A DNA stretch of 8,753 bases. Source: JAIYCX01 sp044351785. Lineage in GTDB: Bacteria; Bdellovibrionota_C; UBA2361; SZUA-149; DAOLCO01. The notes beneath the pieces are model-generated. The model had not been told where the DNA came from, did not search any database, and saw only the letters and a program-made list of their open reading frames with translations. Position numbers and translations under genes: made by a program. Where the stretch lies: the NCBI GenBank assembly GCA_044351785.1, contig JBILFC010000115.1:1-8753 (forward strand), in the 5' to 3' direction. Positions 1-7,709 of this stretch are shown one piece after another. The stretch's first letter is position 1, and each line of letters starts with the position of its first letter.

Positions 1-1150
1 CATTATCTATAATATAATAAGCAGCATCAGCAAGATGAGAGTATTTACCTACTTCTGTCGTATGACTGATTGCAAGTTCGACAGACTTTTTAGCGACTTC
101 TACTTCCGTCGCGCGAACTCGTTTAGATAAAGTTTCAATTCTATGTCTGATGAAATCTCTAGTGTTAAAATCTGAGGCTTTATAAGATCCTCTAGCATCA
201 ACAAGTAGCGCGTTATGCACCGGGCTGACTTCTTCTACCCACTCTCTCCAGTTTAGTCGTCCAATTTGTTTTAAACTTGTTACGCAGTTACCAATTGAAA
301 TTTGATCAATCGCTTGGAGATGCAATTCCTGTTTTATAAGATCATTTAAAGAAGTTCCATCTTCTTTAAGTTGTTCTTCAATCCATTGTATTGCTAGACC
401 TGATGTCGTTCCAAGTGATCTTAGATCTCTTACTAATGATGGAGCAAAGCGTTTTAACTCGCCTTTATAGGCTTCTAGCGAGGATAAGAGTCTTGTAAGT
501 AATGCGGTTGGTGCATTGTCTGTGCCTTCTTTAACATATTCAAAAATTGAATTCGCTGTTTGCCTAGATGAGGATATTTTCAATACTGAACTAGATAATC
601 TTCTTAGATTCTCAACCACACTAAGTCTTAGCATGATTGGAATTGCCCAGAGTTCTTTTATTTCTAGTATGGTAACATTCTGATACGCTAATACATAATC
701 TGTTAGTGTGTCAGTTTGTACCATTGAGTCTGAATGCTTTAGATAGTCACAGGCTATTCTATAAGCCCTAGGGAATCCTTTCCAGTCAGTTGTAGATAAT
801 CTTGGAAGTGCTTTGTAATAACTTGCAGGTAAGTCTCTTCTTATCTCTCTAACTTGTTCGTCGATGACGTGAAAGTTATCAAGTAACCAATCAGCGCCTG
901 GCGCAACGTAGCCTTTATTCCTACTAAGCTCTGAAAGAGTAAAATAAGCCGTGTTTAAAATTTTCCAATTTTCTTTAAATCTTGATTTGAGGTGAATCGC
1001 CTTTTGTTTATGTGAAACAGTTGAGAATTCCTTTGCTAACTCCTCTGCTCTAAGCGCAAGTAATTCTCTTGAAAGTACTTCACCTCTAAATGGCTCTAGG
1101 CTACTAGCTGCTGTGAATTGTTTAATCAGAGTTAAAAGATTTTTTGTCAT
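1..1150 (-). CDS. ndvB: NdvB-like cyclic beta-1,2-glucan synthase, N-terminal part (runs off window)
   Basis: An open frame reads leftwards from an ATG at 1150 for 383 codons with no stop and leaves the window, so this is a partial gene. Seen: conserved blocks of the NdvB/Cgs N-terminal region, namely PGADWLLDNFHVIDEQ at residues 84-99 followed by REIRRDLP, ELWAIPIMLRL at 166-176 followed by VENLRR, SIGN at 285-288, NWREW near 300, and DFNTRDFIRHRIE at about 327-339. Known: full-length members are about 2,800 residues and combine a membrane-embedded GT84 glucosyltransferase with a C-terminal GH94 phosphorylase-like domain, making cyclic osmoregulated glucan in the inner membrane. Those catalytic parts lie outside the window, so activity cannot be confirmed. 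No signal peptide is seen, consistent with a cytoplasmic N-terminus. The ATG is the only likely start: an in-frame TAG lies six codons upstream. The Shine-Dalgarno is poor (AGAGA about 12 nt away). It is the third gene of the leftward operon. The symbol reflects family membership; orthology is not proven. Confidence 0.87.
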   Translation of the reverse strand, partial: MTKNLLTLIKQFTAASSLEPFRGEVLSRELLALRAEELAKEFSTVSHKQKAIHLKSRFKENWKILNTAYFTLSELSRNKGYVAPGADWLLDNFHVIDEQVREIRRDLPASYYKALPRLSTTDWKGFPRAYRIACDYLKHSDSMVQTDTLTDYVLAYQNVTILEIKELWAIPIMLRLSVVENLRRLSSSVLKISSSRQTANSIFEYVKEGTDNAPTALLTRLLSSLEAYKGELKRFAPSLVRDLRSLGTTSGLAIQWIEEQLKEDGTSLNDLIKQELHLQAIDQISIGNCVTSLKQIGRLNWREWVEEVSPVHNALLVDARGSYKASDFNTRDFIRHRIETLSKRVRATEVEVAKKSVELAISHTTEVGKYSHLADAAYYIIDN

Positions 1151-1196
1151 ATACGTAATTGGTCTCTAAAAATTATGATTTATTTTATATCAGTAG

Positions 1197-3971
1197 CTAT
1201 TTAGGTGCTAGGGTATTCTGCAAAAATTTAGCGATTATTCTTGTTGAAGTTTCTCCGGAATTAAGAGCAATATACTCAAGTGCGCTTCCTAGCTTTTGGG
1301 CATTTTTATAGTTGATTATAAGGTTAAATTTACCTAGGTGTATTAAGGCTTCAAGTCTATGCTTAATTAATGATTGCACTAAGGCACGGTCGTTATCGTT
1401 GTCATTGAATTTCCTGTCCATTAGAAGATTTATTTCTTCTATCGTGCTATCTGCATTTTCTATTAAATTTTCAAGGGATGGCTTATCACTTATGTTGCAA
1501 TCATGAATGCTCATAGAAGGGCAAATTAGATGCTTTAGGGATACCAGCTCTAGAGGGTCTAGGTTGGTTTCTCCTCTTAGGATTATTGACTTTTTAGTGT
1601 CATCAGAGAATTGATTGAGCAGTGGAAGTAGATCTCTACCATTTTTATTTAGCAGATCAAACTCTTGTTCAAAACTGTCATTTAGGTCGCCATTCTCATT
1701 GTTTAATTTCTTTTCTCTCTTGGCGATAGCTAGGTTCACAAGGTCCTCTACGGAGCTATCAAAATATTCATCCAATAATGTTTTGATTTCGTTTGCTCCA
1801 CTAAAGCGAGACATTAACCAGAGGCTATATAGGACTTGATCTTTAATGGAAGATTTGGAGAAAAGATTAGTAAGAACTTGTTTAGGAATCTGAGCGATAG
1901 AACTTGAATTATCATAAATTAAGTTCAAATATCTAGTTCCTTCTTCTGCGCTCAACTGAGGGAGCTTTTCGTTGCTGAGTAAATTTTCAAAGCTTCTTTT
2001 GCTGTTTTCAGATAGCGGAGAGAGTAGTTCAAGTGTATTAATTGCACGCCTTCCAAGTAGTCCTTTCTCGTTTAGGCATTGAATAAGATGAATTTCCGCA
2101 TTCTCTTTAATAGGAGCGTTAATGTTTTTAACATCATCTGGAGTAATGTCTGTAAGAGGGACCGTACTCTCTTGGCATTTTAATTTAGGTATCGCTGTAA
2201 ACAAAAGAGATGTATTGGTTTTCCGATCTTGTGTATTTTTCTTGTCAGTAAATTGTAAGCTCAACCTTGCTTTGTAAAATTGGCTTGAATTATTTTTTAT
2301 TGCTTTAAGTTGGTTCGAGGAAGGATATTTCGTCGATCTCCTACTGATGATCTGGTAAGCCTGTCTTCTGGTGTCTAAATCTTCATCTGAGATAAGAGTT
2401 TCTACTGTTTCTAGTAGTTCAGGATAGGCAACGAATAAATCAGATGCAACAACCGAAAGACCTTTTTGCCTAAGGGCTGGGCTAATTGGATTCTTTAATA
2501 GTTTCATGATCGTCGGAACCGATTTCTTGCCAAGTGTAGCTAGTAAGATTTTGCTTGGATGCTCAGAACTTTTAATAAAATATTTAGTGATCGAAGGATA
2601 AGCGGGCTCTTCTGAAAGTAGTGTTTCAGCGAGTTTAATATAGGTTAATTTAGCATTAGAGTTGGGATTTAGATTTTCCATGGCAATTAGAAAATATCCA
2701 GTTTCTCTATATTCCCGAGGTGAAAGAGTTGGCTTTAATGCTTCAAGTTTGTTGTAGGCTTCTAGAAGACTTGCTTTTCTTAGTGTTTCATTTTTGGATA
2801 GGAGTACTATAGCGATAGTCAGATTTTCTAGCACTGCTGTTTTTAAGTTTGTTTTAATGAATTTTTGATCTGTGTTATTTTTAGAACAGATGCTTGCTAG
2901 TGAGACTCTCTGAAGAAATGAAAAGTTTGATTGATCTTTAAGTAGTAGGGATGGAGAACAGAGAGTCGAAGCGGGAGGGAGGTTCGTTTCTCTAATAAGA
3001 TTGATGATGTTTGATAGTTGTTTATCTGTCGCTTGAGGAAGAAGTCCAATTAGTGATTCAGCTATTTCAGTGTTAATTTCCCCAGGAATGTTCTCTAAGT
3101 TAGAATTTGAGAGTGTAGAGAGGGTGTCCAAGAGAACATTGATTTCGTTTGAGGAAAGAGCTGAAGTAATCTGGGGTAGTAGGATTAAAAGTTCTTTGAT
3201 GTGTTTTGGGTAGTCCGCAAGAGTTTTAAGGATATAAGATTTATTTAATATTTCAGTTTTATTATTTGTTAGATGACCTAGTAGAGCGGGGACCTCTACC
3301 TTGCCGTCATTATCTAGCATCTTTAGTGCGTTTGAAAGAGCGCTGGATTGAAAGTTTAAGGATAACTCCCTAAATTCATTTCTATGATGAATAATAATAG
3401 GCAAGAGAGAGGGAATAGATGAAAAATCATTTAGGATTTGCTTATTGCTTTTCAGTTGATTTAGTAAGGCGGTGAGTGTGTAATCTTTTAAGGGTTCTTT
3501 AGTGCCATCACCTAGCTCCCTAGCTTGTTCTAGCATGTTCACTCTCAACGCTCTAGGAAGTGAGTTGTCTTTTGCGGAAAGAACCAGATTAGGAATCGCA
3601 ATGGCAGATTCAGGAAGAAGTATAGGGAGTACTTTTAAAGCACATTCCTTAGCTTTGTTTTCTGAGTTAGGGTTAAGGGTGAGAGCAACATCAAAGGATT
3701 TTTGATTAAAGGGGGCAGATGCAGTACCTGTAAACTGATTTGGATTAATTGTCTTAAGTGTGATTACGTTACCTAAGTTTTCGGCTAATTTTAGCTTTTC
3801 AATTGGAGTTACTTGCGAGAGACTAGTCTCGAGTAGTCTTTCTAATTCTTGGCAGTCAGAGAAAGCTAGATCTGAAACTCTTTCAGGTGTTATGGCTGTT
3901 TGTTGAGTATTAATATCTGCATAAGCAACAGCATGAGTTAATACAATTAGAATTAGTGCGGTTAATTTCAT
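1197..3971 (-). CDS. Large secreted alpha-solenoid (HEAT-like) protein, function unknown
   Basis: I do not recognise this 924-residue protein. Seen: a clear Sec signal peptide (Lys2, hydrophobic stretch to residue 15, AYA before Asp19) with no lipobox Cys, so the product is probably soluble in the periplasm or exported. The rest is almost wholly amphipathic helical, rich in Leu, Lys, Asn and Ser, with one Trp. Residues about 485-560 look like two consecutive HEAT-type helical hairpins (VPTIMKLLKN, then VETLISDEDLDTRRQAYQII), and 225-270 look similar. There are eight Cys (for example C40, C817, C825), an even number that would suit disulfides. The start is secure: AAGGAG lies 7 nt before the ATG. 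Its first four bases overlap the end of the upstream transporter gene (ATGA), and the NdvB-like gene begins 46 bp downstream, so it is the middle gene of an operon. Inference: a scaffold or partner for envelope glucan synthesis or export. It could instead be an unrelated secreted solenoid. Confidence 0.85.
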   Translation of the reverse strand: MKLTALILIVLTHAVAYADINTQQTAITPERVSDLAFSDCQELERLLETSLSQVTPIEKLKLAENLGNVITLKTINPNQFTGTASAPFNQKSFDVALTLNPNSENKAKECALKVLPILLPESAIAIPNLVLSAKDNSLPRALRVNMLEQARELGDGTKEPLKDYTLTALLNQLKSNKQILNDFSSIPSLLPIIIHHRNEFRELSLNFQSSALSNALKMLDNDGKVEVPALLGHLTNNKTEILNKSYILKTLADYPKHIKELLILLPQITSALSSNEINVLLDTLSTLSNSNLENIPGEINTEIAESLIGLLPQATDKQLSNIINLIRETNLPPASTLCSPSLLLKDQSNFSFLQRVSLASICSKNNTDQKFIKTNLKTAVLENLTIAIVLLSKNETLRKASLLEAYNKLEALKPTLSPREYRETGYFLIAMENLNPNSNAKLTYIKLAETLLSEEPAYPSITKYFIKSSEHPSKILLATLGKKSVPTIMKLLKNPISPALRQKGLSVVASDLFVAYPELLETVETLISDEDLDTRRQAYQIISRRSTKYPSSNQLKAIKNNSSQFYKARLSLQFTDKKNTQDRKTNTSLLFTAIPKLKCQESTVPLTDITPDDVKNINAPIKENAEIHLIQCLNEKGLLGRRAINTLELLSPLSENSKRSFENLLSNEKLPQLSAEEGTRYLNLIYDNSSSIAQIPKQVLTNLFSKSSIKDQVLYSLWLMSRFSGANEIKTLLDEYFDSSVEDLVNLAIAKREKKLNNENGDLNDSFEQEFDLLNKNGRDLLPLLNQFSDDTKKSIILRGETNLDPLELVSLKHLICPSMSIHDCNISDKPSLENLIENADSTIEEINLLMDRKFNDNDNDRALVQSLIKHRLEALIHLGKFNLIINYKNAQKLGSALEYIALNSGETSTRIIAKFLQNTLAPK

Positions 3972-5656
3972 ACTTCCTCTCCTTTAGTCTCCCATTTAAA
4001 GGTTCCATCAGGTAGTAACTCGATAAATTTATCATGATAATCATTTAAAGATTCTCGGTAACCAATGCTGACCCATGCTTTGCAATTACTTTCTATGAGG
4101 GAATAAAGCCCCTTTTCTCTTTTTTTATCTATTGCAGTGGTAGCCTCGTCTAGAAATACGTATTTCGGTTTTTGAATTAGTATTCTAGCAAACTGGAGTT
4201 GTTGTTGCTCCCCAGAAGAAAGTAGGTTCGTCCAATCGCAAATTTTATCTAAGCCCTTTGCTCTTTCTAGTACGCCTTCAAGGCCCACTTTTGTTAAGGT
4301 TGAGCGAAGTTCCTTGTCTGTGTAAGCAGAGTATTTACTGCCATATAGTAGTTGATTTCTGAGAGTGCCTAGCACTAAGTAAGGTCGTTGCGGGATAAAT
4401 AAGCAATCTTCATCTCTTGGTCGTACCACTTCACCTGAACCAAATATCCATAGACCTGCGAGAGTTCTTAGTATTGAAGTTTTACCTTTCCCGCTCGGAC
4501 CATAAATAAGAAGGCCTCCTTCTTTAAGTGAAAAATTCAAATTCTTTACTAGTTCTTGGTCTCCGTGGGGAGTAGTTATGGTTACACTTGTAAATGTAAT
4601 TTCATTATCTACCCTCGATTGAATCCTAGGAAAGTAGCAGGAAGTTTCTTCAGCCGCATTTTCTAGGGCCTCGGTGAACGAACCTAGTCTTGTTACTAGT
4701 GCGGCAATTGAGCTTATAGTTCCAAAGTGCTGAATAAGAACAGATAAAGCTTCAACAACTCTTACGAATGCATCGGAGGCTTGAGTAATTTGTCCGAATT
4801 CAATCTCGCCCCGCATAAATAAAGGTGCGACTATTATTACGGGTATAACTGGCTTAAGAAAATTATAAATATTTACAAACGAACCTAGTTGAAAGTTAAG
4901 GTGAATAATTTTTAGAAAATTATTTAGGGCATCCTTAAGCTTTTGTCTTGCTCTTAGGTATTCTTTAGCTGAGCCTCCAAGAAACGCAATAGCTTCAGAG
5001 TGATCACGCACGTTTACTAGTTTATATCTATAATCAGCTTCTTTTTTTAGCTGAGTGAAATTTAATGCAATTAGCTTTTTACCTATGAGAAATGTGAGTA
5101 TGGATCCTATAAATGCATAAGACAAAACAGCTATGATCAGTTGACTTGAGATTGTCCAGAGTATGCTTACAAACATAACTAGTGTGAGAATCGAGTTGAT
5201 CATTATAATGAACAAACTAATCAAATTAGTTGTCAATGATCTAATGTCTTCTTCAATTCGTTGGTCTGGGTTGTCTATCCCTTCATGCCAAGAGATGCGA
5301 TAGAAGGAAAGCTGATGGAAATACTTTTGAAGAATTTCTCTACTAAGCCACTTTCGCCATAGTAGCCCTAATCGTTGTTCAGTGTAGGAATAAAGAACAA
5401 TAATAGGCGTTGCTAGAAAGAAGCTTCCTACAAGATAAGTTAATTTTTGAACAAAGGTGGCCTGATTTTTAAGTGCTAGGGCATTAAATAAGTCTCTGTT
5501 AATAAAACTTATTTTTACGTTGATGGCAGCTATAGCTAAAGCGAAGATAATGAGTAGTAGAATTAGTCCGATAGCTTGCCACTTAACATTAGAAGTTAAG
5601 AAACCCTTGATCAACCTCCAAAGTCGCCTAAGTGTCGGACTAAATGATTTTGCCAA
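3968..5656 (-). CDS. SbmA/BacA-like ABC transporter, fused permease and ATPase, H-loop His replaced by Tyr
   Basis: This is an inner-membrane ABC half-transporter of 562 residues, likely a homodimer; substrate unknown. Seen: membrane helices near 28-48, 72-91, 144-167 and 170-194, with a further hydrophobic segment near 265-280. The SbmA/BacA-type signature NPDQRIEEDI is at 129-138. The C-terminal ATPase has Walker A GPSGKGKT (386-393), Q-loop Gln423, signature LSSGEQQQ (479-486) and Walker B FLDE ending at D503-E504. Odd: the switch region reads SIGYRESL, so Tyr533 (TAC) stands where the family has His (GHR); one base change from CAC would explain it. Start: a TTG preceded two codons upstream by an in-frame TAA, with TAGGA 9 nt before it, so no earlier start is possible and the next Met is deep inside. 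Known: related family members move peptides, cobalamin or lipid-linked cargo. First gene of the operon with the secreted solenoid and glucan synthase; a role in glucan or envelope export is inferred only. Confidence 0.9.
   Translation of the reverse strand: MAKSFSPTLRRLWRLIKGFLTSNVKWQAIGLILLLIIFALAIAAINVKISFINRDLFNALALKNQATFVQKLTYLVGSFFLATPIIVLYSYTEQRLGLLWRKWLSREILQKYFHQLSFYRISWHEGIDNPDQRIEEDIRSLTTNLISLFIIMINSILTLVMFVSILWTISSQLIIAVLSYAFIGSILTFLIGKKLIALNFTQLKKEADYRYKLVNVRDHSEAIAFLGGSAKEYLRARQKLKDALNNFLKIIHLNFQLGSFVNIYNFLKPVIPVIIVAPLFMRGEIEFGQITQASDAFVRVVEALSVLIQHFGTISSIAALVTRLGSFTEALENAAEETSCYFPRIQSRVDNEITFTSVTITTPHGDQELVKNLNFSLKEGGLLIYGPSGKGKTSILRTLAGLWIFGSGEVVRPRDEDCLFIPQRPYLVLGTLRNQLLYGSKYSAYTDKELRSTLTKVGLEGVLERAKGLDKICDWTNLLSSGEQQQLQFARILIQKPKYVFLDEATTAIDKKREKGLYSLIESNCKAWVSIGYRESLNDYHDKFIELLPDGTFKWETKGEEV
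3979..3984 (-). promoter_or_regulatory. Strong Shine-Dalgarno of the secreted solenoid gene
   Basis: Read on the minus strand, AAGGAG sits 7 nt before the ATG at 3971, inside the last codons (KGEEV) of the upstream transporter. Together with the ATGA overlap it indicates efficient and probably coupled translation, and fixes the start of the 924-residue protein. Confidence 0.75.
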
Positions 5657-5879
5657 AGCTTATGATCCTAAGCTACTAAAATTAAAATTTATTTCATCTA
5701 TTCAGACGCTATCACAATAAATAAGATTCCTAAACTAATAATATATTAAAACTATAGGAAAAGGCCCTTCTAAGATTTGAAATTTACTCATAAAAGTTAT
5801 ATGTGGTGCTTAGATTTTGCCCCTAAAATTCACTATCAAAAAGATAATAAATAGCGGGGTAGGTAATGCGAAATTTTAA
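5657..5879 (+). promoter_or_regulatory. Divergent intergenic region, expected to hold promoters for both operons
   Basis: About 220 bp of strongly AT-rich sequence between divergent ABC transporter genes; no gene beyond a possible five-codon leader near its right end. Both transcription units must start here or be driven from farther away. On the plus strand TTGAAA (5777-5782) is followed 15 nt later by TATATG (5798-5803), a weak sigma-70-like pair with short spacing. GATAAT at 5843-5848 has no good -35 partner. A 10-bp AT-only palindrome, TAATATATTA, lies at 5739-5748. None is strong enough to name a promoter or operator. The feature is non-directional in practice. Confidence 0.4.
5666..5670 (-). 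promoter_or_regulatory. Shine-Dalgarno deciding a TTG start for the SbmA/BacA-like transporter
   Basis: Minus-strand TAGGA lies 9 nt before the TTG at 5656-5654. An in-frame TAA lies between them, two codons ahead of the TTG. Stop position and spacing together make TTG the initiation codon. Confidence 0.6.
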
Positions 5880-5883
5880 TTGA
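5866..5883 (+). other. Possible five-codon leader ORF overlapping the exporter start
   Basis: ATG at 5866 opens a frame encoding MRNFN with a TGA at 5881-5883. That stop overlaps the possible TTG start of the exporter (TTGA, 5880-5883). A G-rich stretch, GGGG at 5856-5859, lies 6 nt before the ATG and could act as its ribosome site. The exporter's own candidate starts have no Shine-Dalgarno at normal spacing, so coupling from this mini-ORF is possible. A five-codon frame also arises easily by chance. Confidence 0.2.
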
Positions 5884-7709
5884 TCAAAGTTATGGCCACT
5901 AAGAAGAAAAAAGCATTCATGCCACTTGTTCGAGGTGCCTGGGAGGCCATAGAGGAAGAAAGGCCTAGGTTCTTCTTATTCGTCATTTTATTCATTGTTG
6001 CTTATACAATTGATCTCTTAGTCCCTTGGGCTATTGGCTATACATTGAGTGCTTTTGTTGAGAAGGGACCAAGTCAGGAAGCGTTCGAGTCAGGCTTAAT
6101 AGGAATCGGATTTTATTTTTTATTCCGCCTTGGCCATACATTCTTTCACCATTTAGCTCGTTGGTTCCAAGCAAGAGTAGCTTACGTTGCTAGAATCAAT
6201 GTTATGACTAAGGTATTTGATACCCTAGTAGATTTTCCCTTATCATGGCACGTAAAGCATCACTCAGGTGAGAATTTAAGTCGTTTACATAGATCCGCGG
6301 GAGCAATTGAGAGTCTTGTTGGGACTTATATTTGGTTGATAATAGAAGGTTTAGTAAAAGTACTCTTTGCTGGGATAGCCATTTTTGCTTTGGATTTTCT
6401 TGTTGCTTCTAGTGTTATTGCATTAGCCTTTGTTACAATCTTAGCGATGATATTATTTAATAAGCGCTTGATCGTTATCATGCGCCGAAATAATATGTTT
6501 AATGATAAGCTGAGTAGAATCTCTGTAGATTGCCTTAGTAACGTCGTGACAGTTAAGACATTGTCATTAGAAGATCCGGTTAAGCTAAGACTTAAATCTC
6601 AGAAACAAGAAGGTCTAGTTCTTAGTAGAGTTATCTCTACTTTTATGGAACTAAAGTGGGGTTCTACTGGAATTGGAAATGCTCTAGTGATTTGTATTTC
6701 CTTGATGATTTATTTCTACAATCATGGACGAAGTGGAGCTGCACTAGATATTGCGCAAGTTTATGTACTACTAAATTATTTAGATAGAATTTTTCAGGCT
6801 ATTGGTTCCTTTACTGGATATTATAGTGGCATTATTGAGGCATCAACCGCCTATGAAGATGCGATTTCTATATTTGAAGATGCGGAAGCCTTAGAATCTA
6901 AGGATAAGGCTATTAGTGTTTCTAATGATTGGTCGGATTTAAAGATTAATAATCTTAACTTCACTTATATCCCAGGCGAGAAGATGGGACTTAATGAAGT
7001 GAGTGTTAACTTTAAAAAGGGTGAGAAGATAGCATTAGTTGGTCCTAGTGGTAGTGGAAAGTCTACTTTATTAAAAGTATTAGGTGGACTGATTCTTCCA
7101 GATAGTTATGATTTATCCACGGATCTTCAAGAGGGCTTAAGGTTTAAAGACATTGGTCCTGCATGTTTACTTCTACCTCAAGAGCCAGAAGTATTCTCTG
7201 AGACATTTGCATATAATTTAACCATGGGTGAAGAGTTTAGCTCAAAGGAGTTAGCATTCTTTATCTCTTTATGTAAGCTTGATAACTTAGTGGCGAAGTT
7301 GTCACGAGGGGTGGATACAAGTTTAGCAGAGAAGGGGCTAAATCTTTCAGTTGGAGAAAGACAGAGACTTTCGCTCGCGAGAGGTCTAATTAGAGCTAAA
7401 AAGAGAGAAATTATATTACTTGATGAGCCTACTTCTAGTCTTGATCCTAAGACCGAGAAAGAGATTTACTTAGGTATGCTTTATCACTTTGCGGATAGAA
7501 CTATTATCTCTTCTTGTCATAGACTTAATTTAATACCGTTATTTGATAAGATCATAGTGATGTCTAATAGCCAGGTTCTTGAAGTGGGATCTTATGCTGA
7601 GCTTATAGATTCTAAGCGTCATTTTTATAGGATGTGGCAAGATTATGAGAGAAATATAAAAGAAGAGTCGACATCTGAACCTGTATCTCAAGCTGAAGTG
7701 GTAGTGTGA
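5880..7709 (+). CDS. ABC exporter half-transporter (MsbA/NdvA-type architecture), permease plus ATPase
   Basis: An inner-membrane export ATPase of up to 609 residues, expected to act as a homodimer; substrate unknown. Seen: N-terminal transmembrane domain with helices near 31-55 and 73-90, a long hydrophobic pair around 145-200, and further segments near 265-330. The ATPase domain has an aromatic A-loop residue in NFTY, Walker A GPSGSGKST (388-396), Q-loop Gln434, signature LSVGERQ (489-495), Walker B LLDE with D515-E516, and H-loop His547. All catalytic motifs are intact, unlike the divergent neighbour. The start is uncertain: TTG at 5880, directly after an in-frame TAA, or ATG at 5892 (four residues shorter, giving MATKKKK). 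Neither has a good Shine-Dalgarno. The last four bases overlap the SDR gene (GTGA), so the two are probably co-translated. Known: this architecture exports lipids, lipid A, cyclic glucans (NdvA/ChvA) or peptides; the nearby NdvB-like gene makes glucan export one possibility, by inference only. Confidence 0.9.
   Translation: MIKVMATKKKKAFMPLVRGAWEAIEEERPRFFLFVILFIVAYTIDLLVPWAIGYTLSAFVEKGPSQEAFESGLIGIGFYFLFRLGHTFFHHLARWFQARVAYVARINVMTKVFDTLVDFPLSWHVKHHSGENLSRLHRSAGAIESLVGTYIWLIIEGLVKVLFAGIAIFALDFLVASSVIALAFVTILAMILFNKRLIVIMRRNNMFNDKLSRISVDCLSNVVTVKTLSLEDPVKLRLKSQKQEGLVLSRVISTFMELKWGSTGIGNALVICISLMIYFYNHGRSGAALDIAQVYVLLNYLDRIFQAIGSFTGYYSGIIEASTAYEDAISIFEDAEALESKDKAISVSNDWSDLKINNLNFTYIPGEKMGLNEVSVNFKKGEKIALVGPSGSGKSTLLKVLGGLILPDSYDLSTDLQEGLRFKDIGPACLLLPQEPEVFSETFAYNLTMGEEFSSKELAFFISLCKLDNLVAKLSRGVDTSLAEKGLNLSVGERQRLSLARGLIRAKKREIILLDEPTSSLDPKTEKEIYLGMLYHFADRTIISSCHRLNLIPLFDKIIVMSNSQVLEVGSYAELIDSKRHFYRMWQDYERNIKEESTSEPVSQAEVVV

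Noticed and set aside
1312..1839. Plus-strand frames of 64 and 74 codons opposite the secreted solenoid gene.
   Set aside because: Ser/Leu/Phe/Arg-rich antisense shadows without ribosome sites, lying fully inside a well-supported gene.
3502..3705. Plus-strand 67-codon frame opposite the N-terminal part of the solenoid gene.
   Set aside because: Antisense shadow with no ribosome site or recognisable motif.
5520..5720. Plus-strand 66-codon frame spanning the transporter start and the spacer.
   Set aside because: Mostly antisense to the transporter's first transmembrane helix; no ribosome site and no family resemblance.
5759..5773. Short palindrome AAGGCCCTT in the divergent spacer, considered as an operator or terminator.
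   Set aside because: Arms of four bases with mismatches on extension and no T-run at the right distance; expected by chance.
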